From: Piper betle
Lineage: Eukaryota; Streptophyta; Magnoliopsida; Piperales; Piperaceae
Assembly: GCA_033002965.1 (NCBI GenBank)
Contig: JAURVB010014703.1
Coordinates: 186,001 to 250,000 of the forward strand
Length of the DNA: 64,000 nt
Direction: 5' to 3'
Part shown: positions 25,860 through 39,600 of the stretch, piece after piece
Numbering within the stretch: position 1 is the first letter of the stretch
How the letters are laid out: every line of letters begins with the position of its first letter
Position numbers and translations under genes: made by a program
Notes under the pieces: generated by a model
The model's database searches: none
Seen by the model: the letters and a program-made list of their open reading frames with translations, nothing else
Told to the model about the DNA's origin: nothing

Positions 25860-27110
25860 ATGCAGACCTGACCTTTTCAAGTAATAAAAATAATAAGTAA
25901 ATATCGTTCCCGCGAGAAATTAATATTGAGATTATAATTTATTAATATTAGTTAAATTGAATCTACTAAAGCGAAGACAGAAAATATTTTTAGTTTGTAA
26001 AATTGAAAGAGATTAAACTAACACTAAAACTAACTTAATAAGATTTTCTTTAGCAACTAATAACCTAGGATTGACAACTTCATTTAATTGTTTTACTTAA
26101 CTCTATTTATTCTTCACCTCTACTAATTAATGTAATGAATTATCATCAAAGAGAACTAATTTAATCGCAATGATCTTTCAAGTCTTTCTTACAAGTTTAT
26201 TACTTTAATCTAATCGTTATATCTCTATGCAATTAAAATCAAAGCAGCACATTAAACACAACCCTTATATGGATGCCTTAAGTAAATAAATGCATCTTTG
26301 TCTTATTTACGAATCATAGTCATGAACTAAAATTATTCTATTTAAGACAAATTCGATTTCTTTATCTCTAGATAATGCAATAGATGATCAGGCTATTGCA
26401 TAAATTAAAACAAGATAGAACAAATAATTCATCAACACCAATTAAATAGAGGGAATAAATATACTTTACTAAGTTTTACAATTAAAATCGTAGACAATGA
26501 ATCTATTCCATAATAAAAAATAAAAAAATTACAAAATTCACTGCAATAATCATAGAAGTCATTACAAAAGAAGGGAAAAAGAAAAACTCTACGAGAATTC
26601 TGCTCTTGAAAGATGGACTTTCTTCTTCTCTTGAAAGGGCTGTCATTTCTAATTTTGTCAAAAACTCTCCATCCTTTTTAAGTTGGACGTATTCATATCC
26701 CATAAAACTAGTCCAAGTCAGCCCCACCAAATAACTTAAGTACCTGTATTGTCGCTTTTGAGCAAAGGCTTAACTTATGCTTGACTTTTCTTAAGCAAAG
26801 GCACCAAATACCTAACAATTTTCATATATTCTGCAACTGCCCAAGGCTCCAAATTCCTTAGCAAAGGCTTACAAACACTTAAAAACTCTCTAAAATCTTG
26901 TCCTAATCAGCAACTTTTGCTCTGTCTAATCGAACCAAGTTCTCTCCTTAATGCAACACATAAAATACAAACAATTAAGCCCAAAAATATATAATAAATA
27001 CAATAATTTTATGATTTATTTGAAATCTAATAAAATAATCCCAACTCACCGAAAACTAATGATAATTAATTCAAACCTAGCTAAAGTAATATTCAATATA
27101 ATCAAATAAT
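25860..27110. mobile_element. Repeat-like noncoding block inside the split EF-hand gene
   Basis: The block opens with TAAATATCGTTCCCGCGAGA and continues with AT-rich noncoding DNA. I recognise the ATCGTTCCC-CGAG phrase from dispersed dicot repeats. Terminal repeats and a target duplication were not identified, so the class is unassigned. The 75-codon frame at 26503-26730 has no known domain. Confidence 0.35.
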
Positions 27111-28454
27111 AACTTTTATAGGTTACAGCCCCTTGCTTTGTCATCCTCTCAATCAAACTGCATGAACAAACCCATTTCTAATATTGCCTGCACATTCTCG
27201 TTAGTTGTTGTTGAGGCCTTGTCGACGTTTTTTATAATGTAGTCATCATTATCGAAGCCCTTTGTGCTCCTGAGGCATAGTTAAAAATTCAAAATTCGGA
27301 TTCAACTGGGACTTGCCATAGAGTGGAATCGAAGCCGACTCATAATCATTTATATTTAATTTTTAATTATTTAAATAAATAATTGTATAAAATTAGTATT
27401 TATTATTTTTTTGACATTTAAAATTGATAAAATATAATTTAATTACTTAAAAATATTGACTTAACTAATCTATTAAAAAAGATAATATATTCTAATAATT
27501 ATTATGACTTGACTTGAAAATAAATTTTAAAAACTTGGGTCTCAACCCACAACCCTTTCACTATGCAATCTATTCATGTTTCACATTCTATCATCATATC
27601 TTAACATTTAATCATGTCACATTATCATGTCTCAAGCATTTAATCACACCATATAATAATATCATAAACACAATATAACCATTCAATTGACTGACATGTG
27701 TGCAAGCGATAACAGTATTCCTCCATCCAAACTGGCTCTTCTAACTCGTAATTATTACCTACATATAGTATAAAACACGTTAGTATAATACACTTGTCCG
27801 GAAAATAAAATAACTATAATAAGATGACTATGAGAATAAACTCTTATATAAAAGAAATATATCATATACTCCTCGTGAACACTCTGAAGGGCAGCTACTG
27901 AGGAGCCACTGGGCTGTAGACCCGGTAGCGTCCCGAACTGACTGATCTATTACTGCTGATGCCTCTCTCGGCATTTTCTTACTTCATTTTCTGGTCTCAA
28001 ATCCTAAGCCCTCTCCTTACCTCCATATTTCTCCTAACATTGATTATGAAGGCCGAGTACTCTCAGGCAGTCGCCTTTAGTACCCTTTAACCACAAGTCT
28101 GGACATGCGTTGTATTAAACAGTACCCGTAAATCTACACGTTCTCCGGGTGTGAGGAACTCAAACTCGGAGTTGTCAGGATCCCTTGGGAATAGAACAAT
28201 CTGCTGCACTAATCCAGAGCCCTCTTTGACTGTCATGGCATTCGCTCATGGTACATACAGTTGGTTTCTCTATCTCTTGTCTCACTGAAAACTCGATAAA
28301 ATTATATATATAAGTCTGAGAAGGGATTTATGTAATAGGCCTGAAGGCAACTTGTGGTGAATCTTGTTTTCGAAATCATCCTCAAGGGATCTCATCTTCG
28401 AGGGGTTATTAATTCGGAAAACTATTTGGTTAAATAGCCCGAGTTAAGTGGGAT
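27111..28454. other. Further noncoding, probably repeat-derived DNA
   Basis: No coding frame. A moderate-GC stretch at 27880-28260 (GGGCAGCTACTGAGGAGCCA and CGGAGTTGTCAGGATCCC) looks like repeat DNA, but I cannot name a family. Confidence 0.3.
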
Positions 28455-28837
28455 CCAATAAAACGTCACTTAACACGTCCTACAAATAATAAAATAAACA
28501 TACAATAGAAGAGAACATAAAACAGAAATGAGTCCTAAACAAACCTGGTAAAAGCTCCAAGCGTGTCATCGCGCCTAGGCGGCGAACTCCTACTCCATAC
28601 CAACACATCAAAACTAAATACTAATGTCCACTAACTAAATGATGCATCAAACTCAATGAGCATCAATCAACAATTAAATAATCGTAAGTATGAAAAATAA
28701 TTCTAACTAATCCTATTAACACAAATTTTATTATATTTCTTAAGTTACGTTGTACTCGATTATTATGCTCAAATTTACTTTACTTTATTAAATCATTTAA
28801 CCTTCATTATTTGTTAAGCGGCCGTCATGGTCAGCGT
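28455..28837. repeat. 383-bp tandem duplication, copy 1
   Basis: Begins CCAATAAAACGTCACTTAAC and ends GCGGCCGTCATGGTCAGCGT. It is followed directly by copy 2 at the same 383-bp period. By eye about ten substitutions separate the copies. The right end is a duplicate of the last bases of the EF-hand coding island (antisense of LDADHDGRL), so the duplication took in part of the gene. Confidence 0.85.
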
Positions 28838-29220
28838 CCAATAAAACGTCACTTAACCAGTCCTACAAATAATAAAATAAACATACAATAGAAGAGAACA
28901 TAAAACAGAAATGAGTCCTAAACAAACCTAGTAAAAGCTCCAAGCGTGTCATCGCGCCTAGGCGGCGAACTCCTACTCCATACCAACACATCAAAACTAA
29001 ATACTAATGCCCACTAACTAAATGATGCATCAAACTCAATGAGCATCAATCAACAATTAAATAATCGTAAGTATGAAAAATAATTCTAACTAATCCTATT
29101 AACACAAATTTTATTATATTTCTTAAGTTATGTTATACTCAATTATTATGCTCAAATTTACTTTACTTTATTAAATCATGTAACCTTCATTATCTGTTAA
29201 GCGGCCGTCATGGTCAGCGT
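28838..29220. repeat. 383-bp tandem duplication, copy 2
   Basis: Head-to-tail partner of copy 1, with the same length and boundary sequences. Differences include CACGTCC/CCAGTCC near the left end and ACGTTGTACTCG/ATGTTATACTCA near the middle. Its right end runs into the EF-hand coding island continuing to 29304. Confidence 0.85.
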
Positions 29221-29304
29221 CGAGACAGTTGAAGAGGTGATCCACCACGTCGTCGAAGGCAAGATCGTCTTCCACGAATTCGCGGATAACTTTGTCGTCC
29301 ACAT
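29185..29304 (-). CDS. EF-hand protein, N-terminal fragment (5' piece of a split gene)
   Basis: Minus-strand reading gives VIREFVEDDLAFDDVV then LFNCLDADHDGRLTDNE. DADHDGRLTDNE fits an EF-hand loop (D at 1, 3 and 5, G at 6, L at 8, E at 12). The upstream ATG at 29304-29302 is followed by TGGACGAC, one G short of being in frame (ATG GTG GAC GAC). That matches the expected start M-V-D-D-K. The frame then loses similarity at the edge of the 383-bp duplication. The matching C-terminal piece is 3.3 kb further downstream on the same strand. A small calcium sensor is the likely ancestor. Whether a spliced transcript joins the pieces is unknown. Confidence 0.55.
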
Positions 29305-30771
29305 TTACAAACTAATCTTGACGACTGTAATTGGTTAACAAACCAATAGTAATAATATTGTTGAAGCAAGAAGACGAAGAGAATTGAGGAAAGCTAAAGA
29401 TGTAGCGGAGAATTATCAATGTATTGTTTGGTAACATGGGATGCATATTATAAGCAGAAACGCAACCAGAATTGGCCACCTACTTGAGACTAATATACAG
29501 AAACCGATTTGCGTAGAGAGCTGGCTACGTGGCAGATTATCAGGAATTGGAAACAGAAATAAATAAAAAGTGGATACTCGTGAATTTAAATTATTAGCAA
29601 TATACATAAAAAGCGCAGAGAGCTACGTGCATGGTAAGATTATCTGAAATTTGATTTGCCGCTTATGCATGCATGGCACCGTACAGAACAATTCACTCTA
29701 CCCGTATGTGGATGCTGTGGATTCTGTAGAGCTTGAAAGTTGCGCCAAGGCTCGTATTTTTTCATAGCTTTCCCTTTATAATAAACTATACTTTTTACGG
29801 GAAACAGAGATTTTGGAAGTGTTTTTTAGCCTCTTCTTCTAATTTTGTCTTGGGGGATTTTTATTGAATTTTTAAAAGAAAATGTTGATTTTCCTTGTCT
29901 ACAAGGTATTGTTGTAGACTCTTTTTATTACTGCACTCTCAGAGAAAAACGTCTATTATATCTGAGATACGAGTTATCATGTACAAGCCATTTCGTTATT
30001 TGAATAAAGAATGTAACAAAATTTTGGCAACGTTTACCATAGGACAATTTTTTTATATAAATCAATTTAGACAATTTGAGTATTTGATGCCGTGAGGAAT
30101 ACCCAATAATTAGCTAAATAATATTGAGCCAAACCAATCTTTTTATATAAATCATTACTAGGGATATTTTTCAACGACATGCATGGAGGGTTGTACTATT
30201 CTGTCCATACACACTTACTCGATACTTTGTAGTCGATACACAAAGTAAAACACGTTGCTACGGGTTTGGGCACAAAGCCACACTGGTCTTACAACCCTAC
30301 CATTTTCTTCCATTTCACCATGCGACAGGGTCACTGAGATGTATGATCCTCACGCGAATGTTCTCCAATGAAAGAGATGGAGAACATGCAGCGCTCCACG
30401 TCCATTACCACTGTCACCAAACACCAAATTCTGTGACCTGTAGACAATGCAACCTTTGGTCCAACATAGTTCATTCTGGGCTTCTAGCGATGAACATTTT
30501 ATCGCGTGAGCTCCCTGAAATTCTCAATGCGAAAGTAACCGACAGGAAATGTCTACCTAAAGAGAGGGCTAGCATTAGATATTTAAGTAAAATTGGTTCT
30601 CTTGATAAAACTTAAATACTTATCCGGAATAACAACTCTCCCCGAAAAAAAGTACAGAGTAATCTTAACTCGAGGTCAATCACCTATTTGCCTGGTCAAG
30701 TATAAGATATATCGAGTCCTTTAGCCTGAAAAAATATAAACGGAGAGATTAAATAACAGGGCTCAGTTCCT
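29305..30771. other. EF-hand leader and AT-rich intergenic DNA
   Basis: 29305-29450 is the probable leader of the EF-hand gene. The remainder to the L7a stop has no recognised gene. The frame at 30343-30615 (+) has no known domain. Confidence 0.45.
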
Positions 30772-32977
<2,206 letters not shown>

Positions 32978-33503
32978 CGACGATGGAGAAGAACGTCAGC
33001 GGAGGGCACGGCCAGTGGCGTCCGAGGCGGCCATGGCCGATATTTAAGAGATTAGGGTTTTTGTTCGATTTCTCAACAACCGGCCCGGACATCGCGCCGA
33101 CCGTTGTGTTCATATCGAAACCGTCCGTGACCATTTACCAGTAACAATCTAACATTTCTATGCGTATCTATAATATATTATTTTGTTTTATTATTATTAT
33201 TTTTTATTATTATCCTTATAATATAGCTCTACATTTTTTTCCTGAAACTAATTTTGGGCCCATGCTATTATGGTCATCATGAAATTAATATAGGACCTAA
33301 ATACTGTTAATAGATAACAACAAATCTTATTTTTTCCAATCGATAACAAATGAATTTTTCAATAAGTTCCAAACAGTTGTGTTTTATTCCAGAGCTGTTA
33401 CAGAAAAAAGGTATCAATGTGTTCTACGTTCTAAATTTGTAGATAAAATTATATATATATCAATTGGTATTCTTTTTTTCTTGCAGATTCTTGTGGAGTC
33501 ACA
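32978..33503. other. Divergent promoter region between L7a and the F-box gene
   Basis: L7a (-) and the F-box gene (+) are transcribed away from each other from this 0.5-kb stretch. A TTTTTTTCTTGCAG just before 33487 could be a splice acceptor, implying an untranslated first exon for the F-box gene. Confidence 0.45.
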
Positions 33504-34829
33504 ATGTTTGACAAGAATGATGATCATGGTGACCATAATCAAACCTTGTGCGAAGATCTGGTACGTGAAATACTATCATTCTTGCCTCTAAAGCACTTGA
33601 TCAAGTTCAAGTGCGTCTCCAAACTTTGGTGTAGACTCTGCACTCATCTCTCCCTTAGAAGACGCTTGGGATTGGGAGGCTTCTACTATCCATCTCATAT
33701 CGAATACACCCTGAATGACGCTGCTAGAGTCTGGGCGTATTCTCCTTGCAACCTATCGCCCGAGTACGATAATAATGCTGGCCTCGGCATAGAGTTTGGG
33801 CTGGGTTTCTTCTATTCTGCACATCCACATGACTGGTTTCAGATAGTTGACTCCTGCAATGGGATTTTGCTTCTCCAGTGTATTAATCAGAAAAAATTCT
33901 ATGTGTGCAATCCGCTCACAAAGACATGGATTAACATCGGAAACCATGTTGACTTGCTCTCAAACAATTCCGATATTGATGACCCCAAGACCTTAGGATG
34001 TGCTAGGCTAGATTTTGATCCTCTTGTTTCTCCACACTTCAAGGTATTTCGTGTCTACAGCGAAATCTGCTACGTCGAAGAGCAGAAAAAATTGCTCTAC
34101 CGAGGAGTGCTGGTGTTCTCTTCAGAAAAGAACGAGTGGGTGAGGAAGAATGCGGTTGAGCCTTACCCTTGCACTGCTCTCAAGAGTAGCGATGGTGAAA
34201 ATAGTGATGCTAGTGAACATGATTTTGATGAAGTCGTGGATAGTGATGAGAGGTTCTTTCTTCTACATGGGTATGCGTATAGATTGGTGGAAAGAAACAA
34301 GGTGGTGGGATTCAATGTGGATAATGTAAGTGCACCTCCTAAAGAAATAGCACTACCCTCAATTCTTTATGAAAGTTGTAAAATTGGTCGTAAGAGCTAT
34401 TTTATGGCATTCTTTGCTGCTTCTAATGGATTTCTAAACTATTTCCGAGTGAGCTCTGGCATTGTGAGATGGTGGGTATTGGTGAATTGTGAGAATGGTC
34501 ATGAGTGGGCTCTCAAGTGGGAGAAGAAAGGTGAATTCAACAACAATTATCCTAATGATGATTATTTTTTGGTTCAGAACCTTAAGCATTGGATTGTGGA
34601 TTTCCACCCCGATGAAGCAGACAAGTTCTTCACAATTTTCGTACGCAAGACTCGCACAAGTATCTTCACATGTGATACCAGAAACGAAGAAGTTCGCGGT
34701 TGCACTGCCGGGGAAGGTATAGCAATAGAAGAGGCTCTTATAATGGGATCACATGATTTTCGGGATTTTTTCTATTTATCGCCGAGTACAGCTTGCATTA
34801 GACTTGGATTCGAGGCAGCAGATAGATGA
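33504..34829 (+). CDS. F-box protein (F-box/kelch-like or FBA-type)
   Basis: A single uninterrupted exon of 441 codons. The F-box is at residues 15-55 (LCEDLVREILSFLPLKHLIK, then FKCVSKLWCRL), predicting SKP1 binding in an SCF ubiquitin ligase. The C-terminal part carries the repeated beta-strand pattern of F-box-associated domains (VDSCNGILLLQ, FYVCNPLTKTWINIGNH, GVLVFSSEKNEWV, ERNKVVGFNVDNVSAPPKEI). An acidic loop rich in Ser/Asp/Glu lies around residues 230-250. There is no break, unlike most genes in the window. The substrate cannot be inferred; these genes turn over rapidly in plants. Confidence 0.88.
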   Translation: MFDKNDDHGDHNQTLCEDLVREILSFLPLKHLIKFKCVSKLWCRLCTHLSLRRRLGLGGFYYPSHIEYTLNDAARVWAYSPCNLSPEYDNNAGLGIEFGLGFFYSAHPHDWFQIVDSCNGILLLQCINQKKFYVCNPLTKTWINIGNHVDLLSNNSDIDDPKTLGCARLDFDPLVSPHFKVFRVYSEICYVEEQKKLLYRGVLVFSSEKNEWVRKNAVEPYPCTALKSSDGENSDASEHDFDEVVDSDERFFLLHGYAYRLVERNKVVGFNVDNVSAPPKEIALPSILYESCKIGRKSYFMAFFAASNGFLNYFRVSSGIVRWWVLVNCENGHEWALKWEKKGEFNNNYPNDDYFLVQNLKHWIVDFHPDEADKFFTIFVRKTRTSIFTCDTRNEEVRGCTAGEGIAIEEALIMGSHDFRDFFYLSPSTACIRLGFEAADR

Positions 34830-35353
34830 GTACTCCGCTTTGGAAAAACAAATTAGTAAATAAATGAGTACTCCTGCTACTAATTTTCCACTTTACATTT
34901 GCGACAAATTAATTGAATAAATCTGATTTCACGTTATTTGATTCTAGTTCATAGACTATATGGCTGTCGTTTATACTCTTCTATGAAGTATGTGGAAGTA
35001 TTGTTGCAATTATGGTTATAAAATTATTTATTATTTAATGGTTTTGTATTTGCATGAATTATATGGAAGTGCTGTTTGAATTATACGGCCAGTCCCACAG
35101 AGGTAGGAATTTGCATAACTCTTAATCTTACGTCATTTCTTTATAAGACGAATAAATATAAAATTAAGAGATGTCTAGTATTAATTTAGGACTCTAAACT
35201 TTAGTGGTGAATGAATATAATATTAGGACGAAAGAGGAATGCCTAGTGGCGCATATATATACATGTGTGTGTATATATTAAATTTTAATATTTTATTGTA
35301 CACATTTATGTATCTTTTCTCACAAGGACTCGATTTTATAGGTAGTTAATTAT
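34830..35353. other. F-box 3' flank
   Basis: AT-rich spacer leading to a TA-repeat tract. No gene seen. Confidence 0.5.
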
Positions 35354-35380
35354 GATATATATATATATATATATATATAT
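35354..35380. repeat. (TA)n microsatellite
   Basis: About 13 TA units forming the left border of the first GC-rich element. Confidence 0.9.
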
Positions 35381-35381
35381 G

Positions 35382-35925
35382 GAAAAAAGATTTATGTACT
35401 CCGGCTGTGCTGGAGTTTGATCTTGGCCGTTGGATTAGCATCCAACGGCCAAGATAAAAAGTGACGGCGGAGGGGCGGGAAGGATGCCAGGCCACGGCGA
35501 CGGCGGGGGGGCGGCGACGAGGGACGGGGGTGTGGCGTGGCAGGGTGGCGGGCAGAGGCCGAGGGGGTGCAGCTGGGTGGCGGCAGGGGCAGAGGGGGCG
35601 CGGCAGGGTGGCGGGCAGGGGACGGGGGGGCGTCGTGCGGCGGGGTGGCGGTGGTGTCGCCCGGCGGCGGGCGAGCAGGGAGAAGGCGGGGCGGCTAGAT
35701 CCGCCGCCCCGTCGCCCGACAGTTACGTTGCCGCCCCCGGCGGGGCAGCGACGGGCGGCAGGGGGTGGCGTTGCGTCGGCCGGCGGCGGCGGCGCCGAAA
35801 CTTTTATTTTATTTTTATTGCTGGAGAAGGGGGAAGTCGGGGCATGTTTCAGCCGTTGAATTTGATCCAACGGCTGAAACACTGCAGCACAACCATCTTA
35901 GCTGTGTTGCAATACAGCCCCCACC

Positions 35926-35932
<7 letters not shown>
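35382..35932. mobile_element. GC-rich palindromic element, copy A, between (TA)n tracts
   Basis: A very GC-rich body (GGCGG/GGGGC motifs) lies between hairpin-forming ends. The left end holds GATCTTGGCCGTTGGAT and its complement around a 4-nt loop (35419-35455). The right end holds GTTTCAGCCGTTG and its complement (35846-35881), then a weaker GCAGCACA hairpin. The borders are TA microsatellites. Copy B shares this architecture. It resembles microsatellite-targeting MITEs such as the rice Micron family in placement; no sequence relation is claimed. Open frames of up to 178 codons on both strands are GC artefacts. Confidence 0.65.

Positions 35933-35988
<56 letters not shown>
35930..35988. repeat. 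(TA)n microsatellite
   Basis: Nearly 30 TA units separating the two GC-rich elements. Confidence 0.9.
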
Positions 35989-35991
<3 letters not shown>

Positions 35992-36602
35992 TGGAAAAAC
36001 TTTTCCTGTACTCCAGCACAGCCATCTTGGCTGTGCTGGAGTTTGATCTTGGCCGTTGGATTAGCATCCAACGGCCAAGATCAAAAAAAAAAAGGGCCGC
36101 CGGCGCCGCCGCAGCAGCGACGGCGGAGGGGGCGGGAAGGGTGCCCGGCCACGGCGACGGCCGGGGGGGGCGGCGGCGACAGGGGGACGGGCGCGGCGCG
36201 GCGGGGTGGCGGGCGGAGGCCGAGGTGGGGCGCGGCGGGGTGGCGGGCGGGGACGGGGGGCGGCGCGGCGGGGTGGCGGGCGGGGGACGGGGTGGCGGTG
36301 GTGTCGCCCGGCGGCGGGGCGGCGGGCCGGCAGGGGAAGAGGCGGGGCGGCTAGATCCGCCGCCCCGTCGCCCGGCGGTTACGTCGCCGCCCCCGGCGGG
36401 CGGCGACGGGCGGGGCAGGGGGTGGCGTCGCGTCGGCCGGGGTGGCGGCGACGCGTCGGCCGGCGGCGGCGACGCCAGAAACTTTTTTTTAATCCAGCCG
36501 TTGGATTAAATCCAACGGCTGGAGAAGGGGGAAGTGGGGGGCATGTTTCAGCCGTTGGATTTGATCCAACGGCTGAGGCTACTGCGAGCACATCCATCTC
36601 CT

Positions 36603-36604
<2 letters not shown>
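35992..36604. mobile_element. GC-rich palindromic element, copy B, between (TA)n tracts
   Basis: Four hairpins are clear. 36010-36042 has 14-nt arms ACTCCAGCACAGCC. 36045-36082 has perfect 17-nt arms GATCTTGGCCGTTGGAT. 36494-36523 has arms TCCAGCCGTTGGATT. 36549-36577 has arms TCAGCCGTTGGAT. The GC-rich interior matches copy A in motif style but differs in length and detail. The same short words (CCGTTGGAT and ATCCAACGG) recur at both ends. No protein-coding frame is believable. Confidence 0.7.

Positions 36605-36654
<50 letters not shown>
36605..36654. repeat. (TA)n microsatellite
   Basis: About 25 TA units at the right border of copy B. Confidence 0.9.
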
Positions 36655-36666
<12 letters not shown>

Positions 36667-39600
36667 CAACTCTCGGTCATTGACTATAGGTTAGAATAGT
36701 CCGCGTCTCTACGAAAGATGACCGGTGTATTTGTATATAATTACATTATCCATCTCTCATTGGGATGTGGACTATTCTAACATTGAGAGGTGTGGGACTT
36801 TTCGAATATTTTCCCGCATGTATAAGATCATTGGACCTATGTTTTATCTCTTTTGAGCATTTACCAACATAATCAAGATTCTCTCTTCACGCCTCTGTTA
36901 AACCTTGTTAAACCTTATTACAAATGAGACAAATGTACTGAAAGATATGCCCATAATTTGTAAATTGACTTTAAGGCTATTCATAAACTTTTATCGAAAA
37001 TAACTAGCCACTTTGGAACGCTTACGAACTACATGTATGTACAATATACCATCTGTCGTATAAAAATGTGGGACTATTCTAACAGAGCTGCATGTATACG
37101 TAGCTATTTTCTTAAATTAGTTATCAATTATGCATCGTTTAAATTGGCCTTCAATTAGCACTTTGAATTTGTTTAAGTATTCTCGAGTGGGGTAAGAAGC
37201 AAAAAAATCCCCCTACCACTCAAATTCCAAAGATTACTTTGCCACCCATTATATTTGAAAAAATCACTAAATTATCAATTTCAACAATAAGAAATATCAT
37301 TACCTATTAGATATATATAAGATAAGTAATTTTATTAAGGCATGCCGTGAAACTCTAAGCTTGCGAAAAGTATTTCATATTGTGATCTAACGTGTTACCA
37401 CCTCCTGTGTATTCTTGTAGTGAATTATTCATGGTGTGAATTATAAGTTTTGCAATTTGTACATGGCGTTTTATGCAAGTAGCTAGCAGGAATTTATGTG
37501 TAGTTAAGAATCGGCTTTGTCACGAGAAGAATTCCAAGGACGACTTGCTCAAAAGACCCAGACTTGGTTTCACCCCAACAAATAAAAGAAACAAAGACAA
37601 GACTTGGCTTTCAACAAAACCGACACACATTTGGAACTCGAAAGAAGTTTGGGTGGACTTCGCTTTCCGGAATAGCTAACAGCTATCAAGTCGTTGCTCT
37701 TAAAGCTTTCCGCGTTAGATGGTTGCGTTGTTGCAACCATCAATGTGAAAGCATAGTGTAATACGACTAACACATCAAAATGTCCCAATTTGTTTGTTGG
37801 GGTGTTCACAAGAGTAGTCAAACTAAGAGTTTTTCTTTATTAAGCACTTGAGATATCTATAAAACCAAGTCAATTGAGATACTGTGTAAATCAACATGAA
37901 CAGGTGATATATATGATTATCTCTTGCCTCCTCATAGGTGTGTAAACGAACCGAGTCAAATCGAGCCGAAAAGGAATATTTTGAATTCGATGTGATTTAT
38001 CAAGTATGTTTGAACTTGTTTGAATGTTCGACGAGCTTTGATGCATTATGGGTCGAACCGAGCTCATCTAAAATTCATAGTGTGTGGGTTTGGCTCGCTA
38101 TATTTTTAAGCCGAGCGAATATTTGTGTTTGACTCATGCTCGACTTATATAAAATCAAAATCTTCTTTCTAATACTATATAAGTTTTTGACCTCAATAGT
38201 ATTAACGGGCCGAGTTGAGCCGAATATTTTTCGAATTTGAATACATCGAGCTCAAGTTTTTAGCCAAATTGAACCGAACATTCCTTAGCTTAAACTCTGT
38301 TTGTTGTTCAATAAGCTATTTATTTCGAGCTGAGTATTTTTTCAAGCACAAAATTAACGAGCATGAGTTCAAGCCGAATCGAGTCAAACGTAAAATACTT
38401 GTGAACATGTTTGGCTTGTTTACATCCTACCTCCTTATCATTCATAATAACTTGCCTGGTAAAAGAAAAGACTATAGTAATTTGAAACCATTCTTTCCGA
38501 TTGGATCAGGATCCGGATTAATGGAGCTTCCATGATTCATACCTCAATACAAAAGAATGTGAAAGTGTGGATTGACTCATACTTCGGATCTCAAATTCTA
38601 CAAGTTTCCACACTTAATAAAATAAGAAGTCCCAACAACGTAAAAACAAAACATTTCAAACGTTCCACTCCGGTTATTATAATATTCCACGAGCTAGCTT
38701 TGGCAGTTTACCATAGTTTTTCTATTAAATATCAATGCAGTATTCGTATCTCTTTTTTTAATCTCACTAGTTACTTCGTTTTATAAAAAATTTAATAAGC
38801 TTGGGGAAAGTAATCTTTTACGTTCTATATTAAAAATTAAATTTTAGACAACATTTACAGTCTATTAATTTTATTTCACATATTTAAATACTTTTAATTT
38901 ATTAAGAAAAAAATTCATATAAATTACACTAAAAGTGGTTTTCTATTGGTTATCCATGATCATTTTTTCACTCTCGTCGCATTTCAACCTTATCTGTGCA
39001 CTAGGTTGATTATGGCCCCCACATCTATTGGTGTGAGTTTCCTCCCCCAATTCGACGACGATTGCCTTCCCTTTGTTTCCTTGCTTGTTCCCCGCTTTGC
39101 TGGTGCCATGGAAGAGACTTCTTGCCTGGAATCTGACGGGAATTCAGAGGATTTGTGGAGATAATGAAGGACAGGGGCATAGGTGAATCCCTGCTCCCTG
39201 GATGATCTTCCTAGAAAATAGGAAGAAGAACAAAGAACAACAACAAGAAAACAAGAATTCAATTTATCAAGATGGTCATTACAGTTCGGTTCTCCCCCTT
39301 TTATCCCCTGTTCCAGCCCATTCCCTACTTTCCCGCCGGCCCACTAAATTCAAACTATGGCGGTTACATCCGGTTTCCTGATTACATGCTAAGTTCATAC
39401 CATCTATTACTTTATTAATTAAATAAATATAAGAACTCTAAAATCTAATGGACTACTCGATAAACCCAAGTATATCAACCTACAAACAGTTGATAGCTCC
39501 AAGTAGCGTATAAGCATTATAAATAGTGATGAGATGAATACCATATCTGCATTAACTCTAAACAAAAATCCATAGGTACTAACATACAAACTGCAGATAA

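Noticed and set aside
30180..30330. Minus-strand peptide resembling a reverse transcriptase (LCIDYK)
   Set aside because: Only a few residues match and no other RT motif or long frame is nearby.
35346..36658. Several 100-178-codon frames on both strands
   Set aside because: They arise from extreme GC content in palindromic elements and have no start context, domains or conservation signs.
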